Below are positions 6,161 to 9,334 of a DNA stretch of 9,334 nt, one piece after another (within the stretch, counting starts at the first letter, position 1; each line of letters starts with the position of its first letter). The translations under genes were made by a program, and so were the position numbers. The notes beneath the pieces were generated by a model. That model had not been told where the DNA came from. It saw only the letters and a list, made by a program, of their open reading frames with translations, and ran no database searches. The stretch is taken from the NCBI GenBank assembly GCA_002386945.1, contig DGKH01000026.1, forward strand, positions 1 to 9,334. The letters run 5' to 3'. The stretch comes from Proteobacteria bacterium UBA4575. GTDB lineage: Bacteria; Pseudomonadota; Gammaproteobacteria; UBA4575.

Positions 6161-6775
6161 TTACTGTGGAAAGGGCTTTTTGCCCTGACGTAAGACCTGA
6201 AACCCTTCATCGGCCAAATCAACCACAGTCGTGGCCTCAGTGCCGCAATAACCACCATCCATAATCAAGTCCACCAAATGACCCAAACGCTCACCTATTT
6301 CATCGATATCTGAGAGCGGCATTTCATCATCAGGCAGTAACAGCGTGCTGGAGATCAATGGTTGATCTAATTCCTCTAATAGGGCTTGAGCAACAGCATG
6401 CTCAGGGATACGCAGGCCTATCGTACGGCGCTTAGGTTGCTGCATACGCTTTGGCACTTCACGCGTCGCCTTTAAGACAAAGGTATAGGGACCCGGGGTA
6501 TGACTCTTGAGTAACCGAAAACTGACGTTATCAACGATAGAATACTGTCCTAGCTCGGATAGATCACGACAAACCAAGGTGAAGTTATGCTTATCATCCA
6601 CCTGCCGTATCTGCCGAATGCGTTCCACAGCCTTTATATTGCCGAGGCTACAGCCTAGCGCATAGCAGGAATCAGTCGGATAGACGACCAGACCACCGGA
6701 CGTAATGATCTTCGCCGCTTTGCTTATCAATCGTGGCTGTGGATTGTCGGGGTGGATCTGTAAGAATTCGCTCAT
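6161..6775 (-). CDS. yciO: YciO, Sua5/TsaC-family protein
   Basis: A 204-residue member of the Sua5/YciO/TsaC family, whose TsaC and Sua5 members make L-threonylcarbamoyl-AMP for tRNA t6A. Its match to E. coli YciO is close along the whole length: FLQIHPDNPQPRLI near the start, VVYPTDSCYALGC (30-42), IRQIRQVDDKHNFTLVCRDLSEL (53-75), TPGPYTFVLKATREVPKR (93-110) and the nucleotide-binding KRRTIGLRIP (115-124). YciO lacks the Sua5 C-terminal domain and is not the main t6A enzyme in E. coli, so its own role stays uncertain. ATG 6775 has a poor ribosome site. A GGGC-AAAAA-GCCC hairpin covers the last codons and is followed by a short U-run, a weak terminator at best. It is read away from yciB across a 137-base divergent spacer. 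Confidence 0.92.
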   Translation of the reverse strand: MSEFLQIHPDNPQPRLISKAAKIITSGGLVVYPTDSCYALGCSLGNIKAVERIRQIRQVDDKHNFTLVCRDLSELGQYSIVDNVSFRLLKSHTPGPYTFVLKATREVPKRMQQPKRRTIGLRIPEHAVAQALLEELDQPLISSTLLLPDDEMPLSDIDEIGERLGHLVDLIMDGGYCGTEATTVVDLADEGFQVLRQGKKPFPQ

Positions 6776-6912
6776 TGCACTAGTTTACGCACTTATCTTA
6801 GAGAAAACAGGGCGCTCTGCTAGAGCTTATGCCACGGCTGTTGTAAGCTAAAAGATCGCCACACTCATTAATAATAAAGTGTCTTTTCAGGCCCACCTAT
6901 CAAGGTTTCAGG
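6776..6912. promoter_or_regulatory. Divergent promoter region between yciO and yciB
   Basis: The 137-base spacer must drive yciO leftwards and yciB rightwards. I see TTGTAA (6841-6846) and TAATAA (6869-6874), but they are 22 bases apart, too far for a standard promoter. A stem ACACT (6861-6865) with AGTGT (6878-6882) lies in the yciB leader. GCTCT (6814-6818) with AGAGC (6822-6826) makes a small hairpin. The yciB ribosome site is AAGG at 6902-6905, 7 bases before the ATG. No regulator site is recognisable. Confidence 0.4.
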
Positions 6913-7530
6913 ATGAAGTTTTTAGTTGAATTCTTTCCTGTAGTGCTATTTTTTATAGCCTACTTTTTCTACCAACATATTCCAGCCATGTGGGTCGAGT
7001 CGGTCAGTGCCATCGGCTTGCCAAGCTTTAATCCCGCAGAGCCATCTGATGCCATTTATTTCGCCACATTCATTGCCATCATTGCCTCTGGCTTAGTTGC
7101 AGCATTACACCTGATTCAGCAGCGTGAATTAAGCAAGGGAAAGACAATTACCTTCGTCATGTTTCTAATCTTTGGCGGCGCGACTTTATTTTTTCGCGAC
7201 CCTAATTTCATTAAATGGAAACCAACCATTCTTAATTTGGTCTTTGCATTAGTCTTTACCGCCAGCTTTTTTATCGGCAAAAAAACCATTGTTGAACGTA
7301 TGATGGGGGCCTCAGTCGAAGCACCTAGCCATATCTGGAATAGGTTAAATCTAGCTTGGATTATCTTTTTTATTAGCCTTGCCGCACTCAACTTATATGT
7401 GGCCAGCGCATACAGCGAATCAGCATGGGTCAACTTTAAAACCTTTGGCGTACTCGGGCTTACACTAGGCTTCTTAATTTTACAGATGGTCCTAATTAGC
7501 CGCTTCGTTGTTATTAAATCAGGAGATTAA
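6913..7530 (+). CDS. yciB: YciB, inner-membrane septation protein A family
   Basis: A 205-residue polytopic inner-membrane protein of the YciB/IspA family, linked in E. coli and Shigella to cell envelope synthesis and division. Hydrophobic segments lie at about 6-22, 49-68, 78-94, 105-122, 146-164 and 176-198. Family blocks are clear: [11 protein letters not shown] at the start, [19 protein letters not shown] (87-105), [10 protein letters not shown] (145-154) and [14 protein letters not shown] (172-185). It is about 25 residues longer than E. coli YciB (179). The extra part is a Pro/Ser-rich loop between the first two membrane segments (about 23-47). ATG 6913 has AAGG 7 bases upstream. The stop overlaps the ribosome site of yciI, so the two are cotranscribed. 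Confidence 0.92.
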   Translation: MKFLVEFFPVVLFFIAYFFYQHIPAMWVESVSAIGLPSFNPAEPSDAIYFATFIAIIASGLVAALHLIQQRELSKGKTITFVMFLIFGGATLFFRDPNFIKWKPTILNLVFALVFTASFFIGKKTIVERMMGASVEAPSHIWNRLNLAWIIFFISLAALNLYVASAYSESAWVNFKTFGVLGLTLGFLILQMVLISRFVVIKSGD

Positions 7531-7531
7531 A

Positions 7532-7831
7532 ATGTTTTACGCAATCATCAGTGAAGATGTAGAAAATAGCTTAGACCAACGGATGGCAGCACGCCCACGC
7601 CATGTCGATCGTCTGCTTGCCTTGAAAGATAGTGGCAAGTTATTAATCGCCGGCCCACACCCAGCCATTGATAGTGAAGACCCAGGCAGTGCCGGCTTTA
7701 CGGGTAGTTTGGTCGTAGCAGAATTTGCATCACTTGAAGAGGCGCAAGCTTGGGCGGATGATGACCCCTATATTGAAGCCGGCGTCTACGCAAAAGTTAT
7801 TGTTAAACCATTCAAAAAAGTCCTGCCGTAA
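7532..7831 (+). CDS. yciI: YciI-like protein
   Basis: A 99-residue protein of the YciI/YCII family, a small ferredoxin-like alpha/beta fold, with full-length similarity to E. coli Yci[60 protein letters not shown] and the ending VKPFKK. Conserved H24 and D33 lie in the presumed active site of the family; the reaction is unknown. The start is settled by AGGAGA (7521-7526), 5 bases before ATG 7532. The site lies within the last codons of yciB, whose stop is one base upstream, so translation is probably coupled. In several proteobacteria yciB, yciI, bolA and a parvulin gene lie together; here the step from yciI goes directly to the parvulin. Confidence 0.93.
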   Translation: MFYAIISEDVENSLDQRMAARPRHVDRLLALKDSGKLLIAGPHPAIDSEDPGSAGFTGSLVVAEFASLEEAQAWADDDPYIEAGVYAKVIVKPFKKVLP

Positions 7832-7859
7832 GGCCACAATCCACATTGGAATCAACACC

Positions 7860-8648
7860 ATGATGAAATATGCCCTCACACTCTTTTTAGCCTTCAGCCT
7901 TAGTGCATGTAGCCAACAAGAAGCGGATACCGTCGCCGACGATCAGATAGCAGCCAGTGTTAATGCCGTTATCATTAGTCACGCCGATGTTAAAAACTAT
8001 AAGGCCGCTAAAAAAATGCCACAGGCCACTGACGCACAGGTCCTTGAGGAACTCATTGCGACCGAGCTATTACGTCAGGCTGCAAATGATTCTAACCTGT
8101 TAGAGCGTGACGATATTCGCTACCAACTCCGCCTTCAAGAATCTGAGTTTATGGCTAGGGCCTTTATGCGAAATAAATTCAGTCAGATGACTTTCACTGA
8201 AGAGCAGCTGCGTGAAGAATATGAGCTGGGCGGCCAAGACAAGAGCAAAGTTGAATACAAGGCACGTCATATCCTAGTGAAAACCCCAGATGAGGCACGC
8301 GCTATTATTGATGCCTTACGAGCAGGTGGTGATTTTGTAAGCCTAGCAAAAGAACGTTCAACTGGACCTTCTTCTGTTAATGGTGGTGATCTAGGTTGGT
8401 TCCAAGCGGCCAATATGGTGCCGGAATTCTCCAGCGCACTGCAAACAATGTCTGCAGGCGATATCTCGGTAAACCCAGTACAAACACAATTTGGCTGGCA
8501 TATCATCAAATTAGAAGAAATTCGTGAGCCAGCAAAACCTGAATTTGAAAATGTTCGTAGCCAGATCCAACAGTCTCTTTTGAGCAAAGCAATCAATGAA
8601 TATATGGAAGGCTTACGGCAGAATGCGGATATAGAAATTCGTAAGTAG
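7860..8648 (+). CDS. Parvulin-type peptidyl-prolyl isomerase lipoprotein
   Basis: A 262-residue envelope foldase that isomerises peptidyl-proline bonds in exported proteins. The N-terminus MMKYALTLFLAFSLSAC is a lipoprotein signal with lipobox LSAC, making C17 the lipidated residue; Ser at the next position suggests sorting to the outer membrane, facing the periplasm. Residues about 30-130 form a helical SurA/PrsA-like chaperone part. The rotamase domain spans about 131-220: EYKARHILVK with H137, DFVSLAKERSTGPSSVNGGDLGWF, and QTQFGWHIIKLEEI with H214, all key parvulin positions. A C-terminal helix follows. Length and architecture fit the PrsA/PpiC-like lipoproteins often found beside yciB. 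ATG 7860 is chosen because GGA at 7848-7850 is 9 bases away and the signal peptide begins there; ATG 7863 is possible. It follows yciI by 28 bases without a terminator, so it is probably in the same operon. Confidence 0.92.
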   Translation: MMKYALTLFLAFSLSACSQQEADTVADDQIAASVNAVIISHADVKNYKAAKKMPQATDAQVLEELIATELLRQAANDSNLLERDDIRYQLRLQESEFMARAFMRNKFSQMTFTEEQLREEYELGGQDKSKVEYKARHILVKTPDEARAIIDALRAGGDFVSLAKERSTGPSSVNGGDLGWFQAANMVPEFSSALQTMSAGDISVNPVQTQFGWHIIKLEEIREPAKPEFENVRSQIQQSLLSKAINEYMEGLRQNADIEIRK

Positions 8649-8667
8649 TTGCATAGATAGAATAATT

Positions 8668-8711
8668 GCACAAGAATGAGCTGTGTTGTGCTACGAGTAA
8701 TACGCACAGCT
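8668..8711 (+). other. Possible H-type RNA pseudoknot or pair of inverted repeats
   Basis: GCACAA (8668-8673) is complementary to TTGTGC (8686-8691). AGCTGTG (8679-8685), lying in that loop, is complementary to CACAGCT (8705-8711). The geometry is that of an H-type pseudoknot: stem 1 of 6 pairs, 5-base first loop, stem 2 of 7 pairs, no base between the stems, 13-base last loop. It starts 20 bases after the parvulin stop. At DNA level the AGCTGTG/CACAGCT pair could instead be a regulator site, because its right arm falls where the -35 of the next promoter would be. Confidence 0.4.
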
Positions 8712-8730
8712 GCAGAACCTAAATAATAAC

Positions 8731-8736
8731 TATAAT
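8731..8736 (+). promoter_or_regulatory. Perfect -10 hexamer before the 52-residue gene
   Basis: TATAAT at 8731-8736 would start transcription near 8743, leaving a leader of about 16 bases that just includes the ribosome site. No consensus -35 is present 16-18 bases upstream (AGCTGC region), so an activator would be needed or the match is accidental in AT-rich DNA. Confidence 0.4.
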
Positions 8737-8745
8737 TGTAAAATC

Positions 8746-8751
8746 GGAGAG
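8746..8751 (+). promoter_or_regulatory. Strong ribosome site that decides the small gene
   Basis: GGAGAG lies 7 bases before ATG 8759, one of the better ribosome sites in the window. It is the main reason to regard the short open frame that follows as a real gene. Confidence 0.65.
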
Positions 8752-8758
8752 TAGTTAA

Positions 8759-8917
8759 ATGAGTGGATCAAATGGGGCAATGCCTGAGTGTTCAGTTTTA
8801 CGCCGACACTGGCAATCAACACAAGACATGAAGAGCACTACATCCTCTTCTACCAGCTCAGCTAGCAGCACATCTAGCGGCGGTATTTTTGGCTGGTTAA
8901 AGTCGCTATTTAGTTAA
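8759..8917 (+). CDS. Unrecognised 52-residue small protein
   Basis: Not recognised. The frame runs from ATG 8759 to TAA 8915-8917. Three parts are visible: an N-terminal segment with one cysteine, one tryptophan and paired arginines (MSGSNGAMPECSVLRRHWQ); a low-complexity Ser/Thr linker at about 26-41 (STTSSSTSSASSTSSGG); and a short aromatic, amphipathic C-terminus GIFGWLKSLFS, which could lie on a membrane or dock on a partner. There is no signal peptide or full membrane segment. Support comes from the good ribosome site at 8746, the perfect -10 at 8731 and a rho-independent terminator 18 bases after the stop, which together make a compact single-gene unit of about 230 bases. It could alternatively be a small RNA with a chance open frame. 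No function can be claimed. Confidence 0.55.
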   Translation: MSGSNGAMPECSVLRRHWQSTQDMKSTTSSSTSSASSTSSGGIFGWLKSLFS

Positions 8918-8935
8918 GCATTAACTTAATAGCTA

Positions 8936-8966
8936 ACCCGCGCTGAATGTCAGATTCAACGCGGGT
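8936..8966 (+). terminator. Rho-independent terminator of the small gene
   Basis: ACCCGCGCTGAAT (8936-8948) pairs with ATTCAACGCGGGT (8954-8966) over 13 positions with one C-A mismatch and a 5-base loop. It is followed by CTTTATTACT as a T-rich tail. The GC-rich base and the tail fit termination of rightward transcription. On the other strand the tail is poor, so it is less likely to serve the gene ending at 9019. Confidence 0.75.
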
Positions 8967-9018
8967 CTTTATTACTGTTCACTACATCAGTAGTGCATCA
9001 CCTGCCACCACTTAATCT

Positions 9019-9334
9019 CTAATCCTTTGCCACCTGCTTTAGAAAACCGTAAAGCAATCGGCCGTTCACATCCTGCAATATCACCGGCTTAGCGTCTGCT
9101 AATCGAGACTGAATCATCACACCATCTGGCTGCGGTGTAAGTGAAAAGATATGCTCAAATTTAATATCTAAACGCTGCTTTTCACCTCGCAAATAAAGGC
9201 ACTGATTACTCACCCATAGCTCTATCGCTGTCTGCTGTTTTGCCTGCACTGCAGACTGTGTCCTATTGCCTAACAAGCCACGAAACAATTGTCGCGCAAG
9301 TGACCATTGTGCAGTTTGTTCTTGTGTATGCAGC
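9019..9334 (-). CDS. C-terminal part of an unidentified protein, possibly with a PH-like domain (5' end outside window)
   Basis: The minus-strand frame is open from the right edge to TAG at 9019-9021, giving 105 residues of the C-terminal end. A TTG at 9286-9288 is not a convincing start, because the frame continues upstream without a ribosome site. After a polar helix (AQWSLARQLFRGLLGNR) comes a beta-rich run: AIELWVSNQCLYLRGEKQRLDIKFEHIFSLTPQPDGVMIQSRLADAKPVILQDV, then a final helix. The pattern of a strand with SNQCLYL, a helix or loop IFSLTPQPDGV, and short strands resembles bacterial PH-like domains seen at the C-terminus of otherwise variable proteins. This is a fold impression only. 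It converges on the small gene with the terminator at 8936-8966 between them. Confidence 0.55.
   Translation of the reverse strand, partial: LHTQEQTAQWSLARQLFRGLLGNRTQSAVQAKQQTAIELWVSNQCLYLRGEKQRLDIKFEHIFSLTPQPDGVMIQSRLADAKPVILQDVNGRLLYGFLKQVAKD

Noticed and set aside
6171..6186. GGGC-AAAAA-GCCC hairpin at the yciO 3' end as a terminator
   Set aside because: It lies inside the coding region with a 5-6 bp stem and only a very short U-run; too weak to list as a terminator.
6841..6874. TTGTAA and TAATAA as a yciB promoter
   Set aside because: The spacing of 22 bases is too long for a sigma-70 promoter and no better pairing is visible.
7725..7859. Upstream extension of the parvulin gene into yciI
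   Set aside because: The extension overlaps yciI in another frame, is basic and unlike the family, and would bury the clear lipoprotein signal that starts at 7860.

Overview
The window reads as chromosomal DNA of a gammaproteobacterium with moderate GC content. The best evidence is the minus-strand run yciO, trpS, scpA, scpB, rluB and a plus-strand run yciB, yciI. The encoded YciO, YciI, YciB and RluB proteins can be aligned by eye along their length with the Escherichia coli proteins. I cannot fix the genus. The compact layout and the long form of TrpRS would suit a marine or methylotrophic gammaproteobacterium, but that is only an impression.

Layout from left to right. Positions 3-263 (+) hold the C-terminal end of an unidentified protein that starts outside the window. 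Positions 377-1372 (+) hold a complete phage head-maturation gene of the Mu gpI type, a protease with a fused scaffold. It has an internal ribosome site that would release the scaffold separately, and no other phage gene is next to it. A small conserved-looking hypothetical gene faces it on the minus strand (1388-1672), followed by an AT-rich spacer. Then comes the minus-strand housekeeping block, given here in transcription order from right to left. yciO (6775-6161) is separated by 140 bases from trpS (6020-4803). scpA and scpB follow trpS almost without a gap, then rluB and an endonuclease III-like glycosylase gene (ending at 1849) whose start overlaps the end of rluB.

A 137-base divergent spacer separates yciO from the plus-strand cluster yciB, yciI and a lipoprotein parvulin (6913-8648). 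After it lies a small unit (about 8731-8966) that has a perfect -10 hexamer, a strong ribosome site, a 52-residue open frame and a rho-independent terminator. The far right edge holds the C-terminal part of a minus-strand gene that may encode a PH-like domain.

The functions fit a housekeeping region: tryptophanyl-tRNA charging, an SMC-linked chromosome-organising complex (ScpA/ScpB), 23S rRNA pseudouridylation, base-excision repair, an inner-membrane envelope protein and an envelope foldase. The items most worth a second look are the orphan protease-scaffold gene, the autonomous 52-residue gene with a possible RNA pseudoknot upstream, and the glycosylase gene with no canonical start codon. 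I see no CRISPR array, tRNA, rRNA or insertion sequence.
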